From: Deltaproteobacteria bacterium | Lineage (GTDB): Bacteria; Desulfobacterota; Syntrophia; Syntrophales; Smithellaceae | Direction: 5' to 3' | Assembly: GCA_019136325.1 (NCBI GenBank) | Contig: JAGVUJ010000193.1 | Coordinates: 1-18,230, forward strand | DNA length: 18,230 bases | Part shown: piece by piece, positions 1-6,970 of the stretch | Position numbering within the stretch: position 1 is the first letter of the stretch | Layout of the letters: the number at the start of each line of letters is the position of its first letter | Position numbers and translations under genes: made by a program | The notes under the pieces: generated by a model | What the model was told of the DNA's origin: nothing | What the model saw: only the letters and a program-made list of their open reading frames with translations | Database searches by the model: none

Positions 1-158
1 AAATCCTTTATGCTGCGCAGTTCTTTTTCTTCGAAAAATGTTTCATGGTAACGAATGAGGGTAATTTTCGATTTTTCGGTATATTGACTGCCGACATGAA
101 CCAGGCTTCCGGGAGCCAGGCCCGTTTTTCTGGATCTTTTGTGAAGCTTGGAAGACAT
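1..158 (-). CDS. corA: CorA-type magnesium/divalent cation transporter, N-terminal part (truncated by window edge)
   Basis: The first 52 codons are visible on the minus strand and run off the left edge. The N-terminus reads MSSKLHKRSRKTGLAPGSLV, followed by HVG and a stretch with TEKSKITLIRYHE and FEEKEL. This basic start plus a 'GLxPGxLVHVG...I.L..Y' block is the usual opening of deltaproteobacterial CorA proteins, whose cytoplasmic domain precedes two C-terminal membrane helices and a GMN motif. Those diagnostic parts lie outside the window. A perfect AGGAGG (complement of 164-169) sits five bases before the ATG and directly after the stop codon of the upstream diadenylate cyclase gene, so the two are probably cotranscribed. 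The identification rests on the N-terminus only and is from family memory. Confidence 0.72.
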   Translation of the reverse strand, partial: MSSKLHKRSRKTGLAPGSLVHVGSQYTEKSKITLIRYHETFFEEKELRSIKD

Positions 159-170
159 ATTGGCCTCCTG

Positions 171-1631
171 CTAACGAGACGCTTTAGGTTTAACCTTAAC
201 CAGAACTTTAGCCGCCGGTGATTGCCCCTCCGGTAACGATACGCCGATGGGGAGCACTATTTTCGTATCAATCTTTGTGGTGGACAAAATGTTCTGCAGA
301 TTAATCGGTTCCGTTTCCACTTTAATCTGTTCCGGATTGGCCTGCGCACTGATGAACACCCGGATCTTGGATGGACTGACACTGATTCTCTGCAACGATA
401 AATCTTGCGCCAGTGCATTTTGCGTGTTGATATGAACCGGGAACGTCCAGGGAATACGTTTAGAAGCGGCAACATGAATTTTGGAGGGAATAATATCGGC
501 GACCGTCAGATTCGACGGAACGTTTATCATATCCGCAGTCAAGTTAAATTCTCTTTTTTTGTCCAGCACCTCAGATAAATCCAGCGACAATTTCAGCGAA
601 CGCTCGTCGAGAAGGTGAAACGCCTGCTCGGGCCCTTTCAGAATGACCTTGGCGTCGGTGATCTGCGTTTCATCAATCTGCCAGTTGCGCGGAATATTTT
701 TGTACTCGATGGGCACAATGACATCACGACGGACAATATCCCTCTGATAACCGAAAGCAATCCACAAAAGACAGGCCATGGCGATGGCGATCATTTTTTC
801 CGCCGTATTTTCTTTGAGCCAGTTCAACGCGGGATGTGATTTTTTCGTCGGCGTGTTGCGAACGTAAAACTGTTCCAGCGTTTCGTGCAAAACCGCCGCG
901 CTGGGAATAACCGTGAGATTTTCCATATAGGCAATCGATATAGTTCCCCGTTCCTCGGAAACAACGACACACATGGCATCGGATCGCTCGGAAAGTCCAA
1001 GCGCCGCTGTGTGACGCAATCCGATATTGGCATAATGGGACGTGTTCACGGAAAGCGGCAGATGACAGCCGAACTTGGCCACCCGCTCTCCGTTGATGAT
1101 TACGGCTCCGTCATGACCGATGGAATGAGGATCGAAAAGGCTTTCCAGCAGAGACTCGCTGACAATGCCGTCCAGATCCTTTCCCCCATGGATATGCCGG
1201 TCCAGCGGATCCGTGCCCTGCAGAACGATTAAAGCGCCGATGCGCTTTTTTGCCAGATCTGCCGCCGTTTGCGAAATGATTTCCGCGGTTCCTTTCAATC
1301 CGGAAAGCGATGGAAATTTTTTGCCGATGTTGCCCAGCATGGCCAGTCTTTCAAAAAAACGGCGTAAATCTTCCTGAAAGATAACCACCAAAACAAAAAG
1401 CAAAATGGAAAAGAAAGCCTGCAGGACGATTGTTGTGAGATAAAGTTGAAAGAAACGCGCCGCAAGATAAATGCCGCCCAGCAGGGTGATGCCGATGAGG
1501 ACAAAGCGGGACGCTCTTGTTTTAAACCAGGTCAGAAGGGCGAAAATCATTATGGCGATAATCATCACATCCAGAATGTCCTGAAGACGAATGCTTTGAA
1601 TAACGGATAAAACAGATTCTATAAACGCCAT
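171..1631 (-). CDS. cdaA: Diadenylate cyclase CdaA fused to a YbbR/CdaR-like regulatory domain
   Basis: This 486-residue membrane protein should make c-di-AMP from two ATP. Three N-terminal membrane segments (about residues 18-35, 42-60 and 66-86) are followed by a DisA_N/DAC domain (about 115-245) with the catalytic DGA at 174-176 and RHTAALGLSE at 206-215. The second motif is RHRAA in the best-studied enzymes; here the third residue is Thr. A fourth hydrophobic helix (279-294) then leads to about 190 residues of beta-rich sequence resembling two YbbR repeats, the domain that makes up the separate CdaR protein of Firmicutes. CdaA proteins are normally about 270-280 residues, so the extra length is the fused regulator. 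A start at 1631 is supported by a weak GGGAA upstream and by the membrane N-terminus. corA follows after 12 bases. c-di-AMP commonly controls ion transport, so the pairing with a Mg2+ channel is suggestive. Confidence 0.88.
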   Translation of the reverse strand: MAFIESVLSVIQSIRLQDILDVMIIAIMIFALLTWFKTRASRFVLIGITLLGGIYLAARFFQLYLTTIVLQAFFSILLFVLVVIFQEDLRRFFERLAMLGNIGKKFPSLSGLKGTAEIISQTAADLAKKRIGALIVLQGTDPLDRHIHGGKDLDGIVSESLLESLFDPHSIGHDGAVIINGERVAKFGCHLPLSVNTSHYANIGLRHTAALGLSERSDAMCVVVSEERGTISIAYMENLTVIPSAAVLHETLEQFYVRNTPTKKSHPALNWLKENTAEKMIAIAMACLLWIAFGYQRDIVRRDVIVPIEYKNIPRNWQIDETQITDAKVILKGPEQAFHLLDERSLKLSLDLSEVLDKKREFNLTADMINVPSNLTVADIIPSKIHVAASKRIPWTFPVHINTQNALAQDLSLQRISVSPSKIRVFISAQANPEQIKVETEPINLQNILSTTKIDTKIVLPIGVSLPEGQSPAAKVLVKVKPKASR

Positions 1632-1672
1632 AAATTTATTCCCGATACGTTAAAATTTATTAGTTTTGAGAA

Positions 1673-1678
1673 CTTATA
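1673..1678 (-). promoter_or_regulatory. Possible -10 element of the cdaA-corA operon
   Basis: Read on the minus strand, TATAAG (one mismatch to TATAAT) lies about 40 bases upstream of the cdaA start. A TTGCTT lies 18 bases further upstream as a weak -35 candidate. It is the best match in the short AT-rich stretch before the gene, but it is a by-eye call without other support. Confidence 0.3.
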
Positions 1679-1684
1679 TCACGG

Positions 1685-1718
1685 ATATGAATCCCAAAGC
1701 AAGCCTTAGGGTTCATAT
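1685..1718. repeat. Imperfect inverted repeat upstream of cdaA
   Basis: ATATGAATCCCAAAGC (1685-1700) and GCCTTAGGGTTCATAT (1703-1718) are near-complementary, matching at 13 of 16 positions with one of the others a G-T pair. They could form a hairpin or a protein-binding site. No run of T follows on either strand, so it does not look like an intrinsic terminator. It overlaps the likely -35 area of the minus-strand cdaA promoter. Confidence 0.5.
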
Positions 1719-1781
1719 TCTCCGCTGCGCGGGATGGATCCCCGTCCATTTATATCGGCATTGGCGTTGCACAATAAAAAT

Positions 1782-1823
1782 ATGTCAACACGTGTCAAGA
1801 AAGATTAACTCTCGTGTTGACAT
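1782..1823. repeat. Perfect 11-bp inverted repeat and cluster of TGTCA half-sites
   Basis: ATGTCAACACG (1782-1792) is exactly complementary to CGTGTTGACAT (1813-1823), with a 20-base spacer. Further copies of the TGTCA core occur at 1793-1797 and 1834-1838, so four half-sites fall within 56 bases. The right arm contains TTGACA (1817-1822), which could be the -35 of a plus-strand promoter with TATCTT (1841-1846, 18-base spacing) as its -10. This looks like an operator region for the small downstream gene or for cdaA. The binding protein is unknown. Confidence 0.45.
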
Positions 1824-1853
1824 TTGGCGCCATTGTCACATATCTTTCCCGAC

Positions 1854-2045
1854 ATGAAAAAAGCCGTCCGGAATCTCAATACCCAGGGGAATCTCCCTGT
1901 CACGGAAAAGCAGCCAAGAGAAAATGTCTGGTGTAACAAATACGGATATTTTATTGATCTCGACGCCTGTCGCGCCCGTTCCCTGCAAAACAAGACCTGC
2001 CGCCGCTGCTTTGCTTCCCTGATCCAGGTGCCGCTGCCTTTTTGA
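1854..2045 (+). CDS. Small four-cysteine hypothetical protein
   Basis: This 63-codon frame lies immediately before the trp promoter. The product is basic and has four cysteines at 27, 39, 49 and 52 in a C-x11-C-x9-C-x2-C layout inside a block reading WCNKYGYFIDLDACRAR...CRRC, which looks like a small zinc-binding fold. It ends in PLPF. I do not recognise a family. There is no Shine-Dalgarno before the ATG at 1854, but a possible -10 (TATCTT, 1841-1846) would place the transcript start at about the ATG, so a leaderless message is possible. An upstream in-frame ATG at 1824 would add ten residues but falls within the putative promoter. The opposite strand also has an open frame here (1836-2069), but its product is less protein-like. 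Moderate-to-low certainty that it is expressed. Confidence 0.5.
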   Translation: MKKAVRNLNTQGNLPVTEKQPRENVWCNKYGYFIDLDACRARSLQNKTCRRCFASLIQVPLPF

Positions 2046-2062
2046 AATCAAAAACAATTTGA

Positions 2063-2091
2063 TTGACAAGCACTTTTCTTGCTGTTATAGG
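2063..2091 (+). promoter_or_regulatory. trp operon promoter (TTGACA, 17 bp, extended -10)
   Basis: A consensus -35 TTGACA (2063-2068) is followed by a 17-base spacer and TATAGG (2086-2091), preceded by TG at 2083-2084, giving an extended -10. The predicted transcript start, near 2098, precedes the Trp-rich leader peptide by about 23 bases. It is the best sigma-70-type promoter in the window and is placed exactly where the trp leader requires one. No separate TrpR operator was recognised. Confidence 0.75.
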
Positions 2092-2120
2092 ACATCCACG
2101 TTGAAACTGGAAAGTAATTT

Positions 2121-2198
2121 ATGAAAACAACTTTTAAAACATTAACGCTTAATAACTGGTGGTGGTGGAACCTCACAGGGAGGATTTTCCGCCGCTGA
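2121..2198 (+). CDS. trpL: trp operon leader peptide (four consecutive Trp codons)
   Basis: A 25-codon frame reads MKTTFKTLTLNN, then WWWW (codons 13-16, bases 2157-2168), then NLTGRIFRR and a TGA stop at 2196-2198. A weak purine stretch, GGAAAG (2109-2114), lies upstream. Tandem Trp codons in a short peptide directly before trpE and an intrinsic terminator are the hallmark of ribosome-mediated attenuation: ribosomes stall when charged tRNA-Trp is scarce and the terminator does not form. The Trp codons can pair with CCGCCGCT (2189-2196) as the 1:2 hairpin, in eight pairs of which three are G-U. The gene was too short to appear as an ordinary ORF. Confidence 0.92.
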   Translation: MKTTFKTLTLNNWWWWNLTGRIFRR

Positions 2199-2237
2199 TC
2201 TTTTTTAAATAAAATACAGGCCGTGGAGATCCTTCGG
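2192..2237 (+). promoter_or_regulatory. Candidate antiterminator (2:3) pairing of the trp attenuator
   Basis: CCG (2192-2194) can pair with CGG (2235-2237), and GATCT (2197-2201) with AGATC (2227-2231), separated by a small internal loop. This helix uses the left arm and the loop-proximal bases of the terminator hairpin and so would exclude it. Its left arm overlaps the leader stop codon, so a ribosome that reaches the stop would cover it and release the terminator. A ribosome stalled on the Trp codons would leave it free. The pairing was found by eye; energies were not computed. Confidence 0.5.
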
Positions 2238-2262
2238 GAACTTCACGGCTTTTTTGTTTTTT
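2220..2262 (+). terminator. trp attenuator intrinsic terminator
   Basis: GCCGTGGAG (2220-2228) pairs with CTTCACGGC (2241-2249) over nine pairs including one G-U. After an A-A mismatch the helix continues with TCC/GGA and closes on a TTCG tetraloop flanked by C and G, the especially stable cUUCGg form. It is followed directly by T6, G, T6 (2250-2262). The position 22 bases after the leader peptide stop makes this the 3:4 attenuator hairpin. Confidence 0.92.
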
Positions 2263-2267
2263 AGCAC

Positions 2268-2304
2268 CGACGAAGGCCGTGACCAAAAATCACGGCCTTC
2301 GTCG
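2268..2304 (+). promoter_or_regulatory. Second leader hairpin, perfect 15-bp stem, between attenuator and trpE
   Basis: CGACGAAGGCCGTGA (2268-2282) is perfectly complementary to TCACGGCCTTCGTCG (2290-2304), with a seven-base loop (ccaaaaa). Only TTT follows, so it is at best a weak terminator. It ends ten bases before the trpE Shine-Dalgarno. Its arms share GGCCGTG and TCACGGC with the attenuator stem, so alternative cross-pairings between the two hairpins are possible. Function unknown; options are a backup terminator, an mRNA stabiliser or processing site, or part of a more complex switch. Confidence 0.7.
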
Positions 2305-2325
2305 TTTAAAGGAAAAGGAGAATTT

Positions 2326-3819
2326 ATGTATCAACCCCACTTTACAGAATTTGAAAAGTTAGCCCAAAAAGGAAATCTGATTCCGGTTTACCGGGAAATC
2401 CTGGCCGATGTGGAAACACCCGTTTCCGTTTTAACCAAACTCCAAAAAAAGGATTACGTCTATCTTCTGGAAAGCGTCGAGGGCGGCGAGAAGTGGGGAC
2501 GGTATTCGTTTCTGGGTACGGATGCCGGTGTTGTGTTTAGAGTTCACGGCGACAACGTGACGATTGAAGAAAACGGACAATCTGTGACACGGGAACACAA
2601 AGGGCATCCGCTCCGTTTTTTGCGCGATCTGTTGAAGCGCTACAAACCGGTTACCCTACCCGGCCTGCCGCGGTTTTACGGCGGCGCCGTCGGTTTTTTG
2701 GGTTACGAAATGGTGCGCTATTTCGAAGAGCTTCCACCCAGCCCGCCGGATGATCTGAACCTGGACGATGCTGTTTTTGTTATCAGCGACGCCCTGATGA
2801 TTTTCGACAATGTGCGCCACACCATCAAAGTGGTTGCCTGCGCTTATACGGAGGATAGCGACGGGTTGGAAGAAAGCTATCAAGCCTCCTGCCGGAAAAT
2901 CGACGCCATGATCGAAACAATTTCAGCCGCGGCTTTCCATAAAACAGCGACGGCTGCGGAAGATGCCGTAACTTTTAAATCGAATCTGCTTCCTGAAGAG
3001 TATAAAAACGTTATTGAAAAAGCCAGGGAATATATCGTTGCCGGCGATATCATTCAGGTCGTGCTGTCGCAGAGATTTGAAACAGAATGCCGTTCCAATC
3101 CTATTGATCTCTACCGGGCGCTGCGTTTCATTAATCCCTCGCCGTATCTTTTCTTTCTGAAAATGAACGATCTGATGCTCATCGGTTCTTCACCGGAAGT
3201 CATGGTGCGCAAAGAAGACAATACCATGGAGCTGCGCCCGATTGCCGGAACACGGCCCAGAGGCAAAACCGAACAGGAGGATCGCGCGCTGTCCGATGAA
3301 CTGCTATCCGATGAAAAAGAGCGGGCGGAACATGTCATGCTGGTGGATCTTGGACGCAATGATCTGGGACGTGTCGCGCAGACCGGCAGTGTTCAGGTGA
3401 ATCAATATATGGTGGTGGAAAAATATTCTCACGTTATGCATCTGGTATCGAATGTCCGCGCCCAACTGGCCGGAGATAAAGATGCTTTCGACGTTCTGGC
3501 GGCGACTTTTCCGGCGGGCACCCTGACCGGCGCGCCCAAAGTGCGCGCCATGCAAATCATCAGCGAACTGGAACAGGTCAAGCGAGGGCCTTACGGCGGA
3601 GCCGTCGGTTATTTCAGTTTCAGCGGCAATATGGATTTCTGCATTACCATCAGAACAATGATTCTGAAAAACGGTAGAATTTACGTTCAGGCCGGCGCGG
3701 GAATCGTATACGATTCGGTTTCCGAATCGGAACATCAGGAATCCGTGAACAAAGCCCGCGGCATGCTGCAGGCGGTGCGGCTCGCCGCAAACGGCTTTGC
3801 AATCAAAAACGGCCATTAG
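2326..3819 (+). CDS. trpE: Anthranilate synthase component I
   Basis: This 497-residue cytoplasmic enzyme converts chorismate to anthranilate, using ammonia delivered by TrpG. The N-terminal half carries YLLESVEGGEKWGRYSFLG, whose LLES (residues 47-50) matches the tryptophan feedback-binding motif. The C-terminal chorismate-binding domain shows DIIQVVLSQRFE, VDLGRNDLGRVA, GTLTGAPKVRAM, GPYGGAVGYFSF and QAGAGIVYDS in order. Length is normal. The frame is open from 2254, but the ATG at 2326 has a clear AAGGAG (2315-2320), starts the conserved protein, and avoids placing the start inside the attenuator poly-T. It is the first gene after the leader, and its stop overlaps the Shine-Dalgarno of trpG. 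Confidence 0.97.
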   Translation: MYQPHFTEFEKLAQKGNLIPVYREILADVETPVSVLTKLQKKDYVYLLESVEGGEKWGRYSFLGTDAGVVFRVHGDNVTIEENGQSVTREHKGHPLRFLRDLLKRYKPVTLPGLPRFYGGAVGFLGYEMVRYFEELPPSPPDDLNLDDAVFVISDALMIFDNVRHTIKVVACAYTEDSDGLEESYQASCRKIDAMIETISAAAFHKTATAAEDAVTFKSNLLPEEYKNVIEKAREYIVAGDIIQVVLSQRFETECRSNPIDLYRALRFINPSPYLFFLKMNDLMLIGSSPEVMVRKEDNTMELRPIAGTRPRGKTEQEDRALSDELLSDEKERAEHVMLVDLGRNDLGRVAQTGSVQVNQYMVVEKYSHVMHLVSNVRAQLAGDKDAFDVLAATFPAGTLTGAPKVRAMQIISELEQVKRGPYGGAVGYFSFSGNMDFCITIRTMILKNGRIYVQAGAGIVYDSVSESEHQESVNKARGMLQAVRLAANGFAIKNGH

Positions 3820-3828
3820 GAGCAAGCC

Positions 3829-4398
3829 ATGATTTTAATGATTGATAATTACGATTCTTTCACGTTCAACATCGTCCAGTATCTGGAACAAATGGGCGAA
3901 AAAGTGGAAACCTATCGCAATGACAAAATAAAGACGGATGACATCAGGCGTCTTCAGCCGAAAGCCATTTTCCTGTCCCCCGGACCCTGTTCGCCTGCCG
4001 AAGCGGGAGTAACGGTTGAGGTTATCCGGAAATTTTATCAGAATGTTCCGATCATGGGCATCTGCCTGGGACATCAGTCCATCGGTTACGCATTCGGCGC
4101 CAATGTATCACGCGCCGGAAGAATCATGCACGGGAAAATATCTCAGGTCAAACATGACGGTAAAACCATCTTTGCCGGACTGCCGAATCCTTTTCCCGCA
4201 GGACGATATCATTCTCTGATTGTCTATCCGGAGACACTGCCCGACTGTCTGGAAATCAGCGCGCAAACGGAGGCAGGAGAAATCATGGGATTGCGCCATA
4301 AAGATTATCCGGTGGAAGGCATTCAGTTTCATCCGGAATCGGTGCTGACCCCGCAGGGAAAACGCATCATTAGAAATTTTTTGAAATATACAAAATAA
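3829..4398 (+). CDS. trpG: Anthranilate synthase component II (glutamine amidotransferase)
   Basis: A class I glutamine amidotransferase of 189 residues that releases ammonia from glutamine for TrpE. The opening [19 protein letters not shown] is typical, and the catalytic triad is visible: Cys79 in [14 protein letters not shown], and His168 and Glu170 in [14 protein letters not shown], overlapping the trpE stop, gives the ribosome site, and the gap to trpE is nine bases. Some family members also serve folate synthesis as PabA. The position inside the trp operon makes TrpG the main role, although a dual role cannot be excluded. Confidence 0.96.
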   Translation: MILMIDNYDSFTFNIVQYLEQMGEKVETYRNDKIKTDDIRRLQPKAIFLSPGPCSPAEAGVTVEVIRKFYQNVPIMGICLGHQSIGYAFGANVSRAGRIMHGKISQVKHDGKTIFAGLPNPFPAGRYHSLIVYPETLPDCLEISAQTEAGEIMGLRHKDYPVEGIQFHPESVLTPQGKRIIRNFLKYTK

Positions 4399-4411
4399 AG
4401 GAGCCTTGATC

Positions 4412-5422
4412 ATGATAAAAGAAGCCATCGAAAAAGCCACGATGAAAACGGATTTGCCCGAGGCGGACATGATGTCCGCAATGGAAGAAATAATGGAAGG
4501 AACCGCCACGCCGGCGCAAATAGCCGCGCTGATCACGGCGCTGCGCATGAAAGGCGAAACCGTGGAAGAGGTCACCGGCGCAGCACGCATCATGCGCCAA
4601 AAGGCTACGCGCATCAATGCCTGCTCTTCAACCATCATTGATACCTGCGGCACCGGCGGCGATAAGCTCAACACCTTTAATATTTCAACCACGGCAGCCT
4701 TTGTTGCAGCGGCAGCGGGACTCACCGTCGCCAAACACGGCAACCGCGCCGTCTCCAGCGGTTGCGGCAGCGCCGATGTTCTGGAAGCGCTGGGCGTCAA
4801 TATCAGCGCCGATCAGGAAATCGTTGAAGAATGCGTTCAGCAAATCGGCATCGGTTTTCTTTTTGCTCCCAAACTGCACGGCGCGATGAAATACGCCATC
4901 GGTCCGCGGCGGGAAATCGGCATCCGAACCATTTTCAATATGCTGGGACCGCTGACCAATCCGGCAGGCGCAACCGCCCAACTACTCGGCGTTTACGATC
5001 CCAAACTCACGGAGATGTTTGCGGACGTGCTGAAAAACATGGGAACCAAAAGGGCTTTTGTCGTTCACGGACTGGACGGACTGGACGAAGTCACGATTAC
5101 CGGTGAAACACGGGTCGCCGAACTTCATGAAGGGATTGTCCGGACATACAACCTGAATCCGATGGATTATTTCGGCAGGGTGGATTCGCTGGAATCCATT
5201 CGCGGCGGTGATCCTGCCGTTAATGCCCGGATTACCAGGGATGTTCTCTCCGGCAAAAACGGCCCCCGCCGCAATGTGGTTTTGATTAATGCTGCGCTGG
5301 CGATTGTCGCCGGAGAAAAGGCGAAAGACATCCGGGAGGCGTTGACGATGGCATCCGATTGCATCGACAGCGGCGCGGCGGTGAAGAAGCTGCAAGCGTT
5401 GATTGAATTAAGTAACAGCTAG
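4412..5422 (+). CDS. trpD: Anthranilate phosphoribosyltransferase
   Basis: The enzyme joins anthranilate to phosphoribosyl pyrophosphate. At 336 residues it has the expected size. The glycine-rich PRPP loop DTCGTGGD (77-84) and KHGNRAVSS (108-116) are intact, followed by a region beginning [17 protein letters not shown] and an LGPLTNPAG motif. AAAGGAG (4397-4403) is eight bases before the ATG at 4412. An alternative TTG at 4406 would lie only two bases after that site and is rejected. It follows trpG by 13 bases. Unlike the rest of the operon, it is separated from trpC by 107 bases of repeat sequence. Confidence 0.97.
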   Translation: MIKEAIEKATMKTDLPEADMMSAMEEIMEGTATPAQIAALITALRMKGETVEEVTGAARIMRQKATRINACSSTIIDTCGTGGDKLNTFNISTTAAFVAAAAGLTVAKHGNRAVSSGCGSADVLEALGVNISADQEIVEECVQQIGIGFLFAPKLHGAMKYAIGPRREIGIRTIFNMLGPLTNPAGATAQLLGVYDPKLTEMFADVLKNMGTKRAFVVHGLDGLDEVTITGETRVAELHEGIVRTYNLNPMDYFGRVDSLESIRGGDPAVNARITRDVLSGKNGPRRNVVLINAALAIVAGEKAKDIREALTMASDCIDSGAAVKKLQALIELSNS

Positions 5423-5430
5423 TGACACTC

Positions 5431-5527
5431 GCGAAGCGCGAATGCAATGACGCGAAGCGTTAGTGGAACTATCGCTAGGAGCGATAGCGACGTAGGATCA
5501 TAAGTCCCGATATTCAGGAGCGAAGCG
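5431..5527. repeat. Extragenic repeat cluster between trpD and trpC
   Basis: The only long gap in the trp operon holds three copies of GCGAAGCG (5431-5438, 5452-5459, 5520-5527), GCAATGACGCGAAGCG (5444-5459), and a perfect hairpin CTATCGCT-agg-AGCGATAG (5469-5487) followed by CGACGTAGGATC. The parts AGGAGCGATAGCGACG and AGGAGCGAAGCGAC are variants of one unit. They resemble a widespread bacterial extragenic element of the type GTCATTGCGAGGAGCGAAGC (from memory). A relative occurs near 16686. The last copy runs into the trpC start and contains its AGGAG. Confidence 0.7.
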
Positions 5528-5529
5528 AC

Positions 5530-6306
5530 ATGGGAATTCTTGACAAAATTATTGCAACCAAAAAAGAAGAAGTGGCACAGTTCAAGAAGAATGTGCCGGA
5601 GGCGCAATTGCAAAAGATCATTGCCGGGTTGGACCCGTGCCGTGATTTCAAAAAAGCGCTGACCGGCAGCGACTGCAATATTATTGCGGAAGTCAAATGC
5701 GCTTCGCCTTCCCGCGGCAGACTGGTGGCCGATTTTAATCCGCTTAACATTGCGCAGATTTATGAAAACAACGGCGCGGCAGCCATCTCTGTACTGACCG
5801 ATGAAAAATATTTTGCCGGACACAAAAATGATCTGACGCAAATCAGACAAAAGGTTACTCTGCCGCTGCTGCGCAAGGATTTCATTGTCGACCCGATTCA
5901 GATTTACGAAACACGGTGCATCGGCGCCGATGCGATATTGCTTATCGTGCACGTTCTGGGAAAGAAGCTTGCGGAGTTCATGGCAATCTCCATCGAGCTC
6001 GGGTTGAGCCCGCTGGTGGAAGTGCACTCGAAAGATGAACTGGATCTGGCGCTCAACATCGGCGCGGATATCATCGGCATTAACAACCGGAATCTCGATA
6101 CATTCATCACCGATATTAATACCAGCCGCCAGCTCAAAGCGCGAATACCGGACGATAAGATCACTGTGGCGGAAAGCGGCATCCGGAACAGAAACGATGT
6201 CGAATCATTGATGCAGGCCGGCATTCATGCTTTTTTAATCGGCGAACATCTCGTCGTGGCTCCGGACATCGGCAACACACTCCGAACCTTCCGGGGAGAG
6301 TTTTGA
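5530..6306 (+). CDS. trpC: Indole-3-glycerol phosphate synthase
   Basis: This 258-residue TIM-barrel enzyme closes the indole ring of indole-3-glycerol phosphate. Conserved blocks are present in order: IIAEVKCASPSRG with Lys56 and SPSRG (59-63), SVLTDEKYF, LLRKDFIVDPIQIYETR with Lys116, GADAILLI, LVEVHS, GINNRNLDTF and AESGI. The family normally makes a separate TrpF, which is the next gene here, so there is no TrpC-TrpF fusion. AGGAG (5516-5520) is nine bases before the ATG and belongs to an extragenic repeat unit. This is the only gene of the operon whose ribosome site is repeat-derived. Confidence 0.96.
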   Translation: MGILDKIIATKKEEVAQFKKNVPEAQLQKIIAGLDPCRDFKKALTGSDCNIIAEVKCASPSRGRLVADFNPLNIAQIYENNGAAAISVLTDEKYFAGHKNDLTQIRQKVTLPLLRKDFIVDPIQIYETRCIGADAILLIVHVLGKKLAEFMAISIELGLSPLVEVHSKDELDLALNIGADIIGINNRNLDTFITDINTSRQLKARIPDDKITVAESGIRNRNDVESLMQAGIHAFLIGEHLVVAPDIGNTLRTFRGEF

Positions 6307-6307
6307 A

Positions 6308-6970
6308 ATGACTCAGATAAAAATATGCGGCATCACCAATAAAGAAGATGCTTTTTGTGCGGCAGATTGCGGCGCAGCGGCGCTGGGCTTTATCTTCTAT
6401 CCGGCATCGCCGCGTTATACATGTCCTGAAAACGTGCGACAAATCATCAGCGCTCTGCCGGCTAAGCTGGCGACGGTCGGCGTTTTCGTCAATGAAAAAC
6501 CGGAAGACGTCCGAAAAATCGTTGAATACTGCGCGCTGGATATGATTCAATTGCACGGCGACGAATCTCCGGATTACTGCCGCAATTTTCCGTCATCGTG
6601 CATGATCAAGGCTGTTGAATTGAAAAGCATGGATGATGTGCAGCGCGCATATCATTACCATGTCGCGGCTGTCCTCATCGACCGTCGTCATGAAGGGCTT
6701 TATGGCGGCACCGGTCAAAAATCCAACTGGGAACTGGCGGGTCGTATCAAAGATAAAAAACCGCTTATTCTTTCCGGCGGATTGAATGCGGAGAATGTTG
6801 CCGAAGCCGTGAAAACCGTAAGACCGGCGGCGCTGGACATCAACAGCGGCGCGGAATCCGCACCCGGTAAAAAAGATCACAGAAAGCTGGCTCACATCGT
6901 TGACGCTGTCCGGGCGGCGGACACGGCGTCGGGAAATTTACAATTTATATTTAAAAAGAGGGAAATATGA
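6308..6970 (+). CDS. trpF: Phosphoribosylanthranilate isomerase
   Basis: A TIM-barrel isomerase of 220 residues carrying out the Amadori rearrangement before TrpC. It has KICGIT with the catalytic Cys7, [38 protein letters not shown] with the candidate general-acid Asp125, LSGGLN and DINSGAE...PGKKD. The start follows the trpC stop by one base, with GGGGAGAG inside the end of trpC as ribosome site. Its stop overlaps the trpB start in an ATGA, so translation is coupled. The last dozen residues ([11 protein letters not shown]) extend past the usual family end. Confidence 0.96.
   Translation: MTQIKICGITNKEDAFCAADCGAAALGFIFYPASPRYTCPENVRQIISALPAKLATVGVFVNEKPEDVRKIVEYCALDMIQLHGDESPDYCRNFPSSCMIKAVELKSMDDVQRAYHYHVAAVLIDRRHEGLYGGTGQKSNWELAGRIKDKKPLILSGGLNAENVAEAVKTVRPAALDINSGAESAPGKKDHRKLAHIVDAVRAADTASGNLQFIFKKREI

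Noticed and set aside
1836..2069. 77-codon minus-strand frame opposite the small Cys-rich gene
   Set aside because: It would cover the trp promoter -35, has no ribosome site, and its product lacks recognisable features. The plus-strand frame is more protein-like.
2254..2325. 24-codon in-frame extension at the start of trpE
   Set aside because: It would begin inside the attenuator T-run and translate the second hairpin. The ATG at 2326 has a proper AAGGAG and starts the conserved protein.
4406..4411. TTG start for trpD
   Set aside because: Only two bases separate it from the Shine-Dalgarno; the ATG at 4412 has an eight-base spacing.
4108..4800. 230-codon minus-strand frame across trpG and trpD
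   Set aside because: It is antisense to two clearly conserved genes, with no ribosome site or recognisable domain.
5431..5527. Repeated GCGAAGCG units considered as a CRISPR array
   Set aside because: Units are only 8-16 bases, irregularly spaced and diverged, with no spacers of uniform length and no cas genes. They fit a dispersed extragenic repeat.
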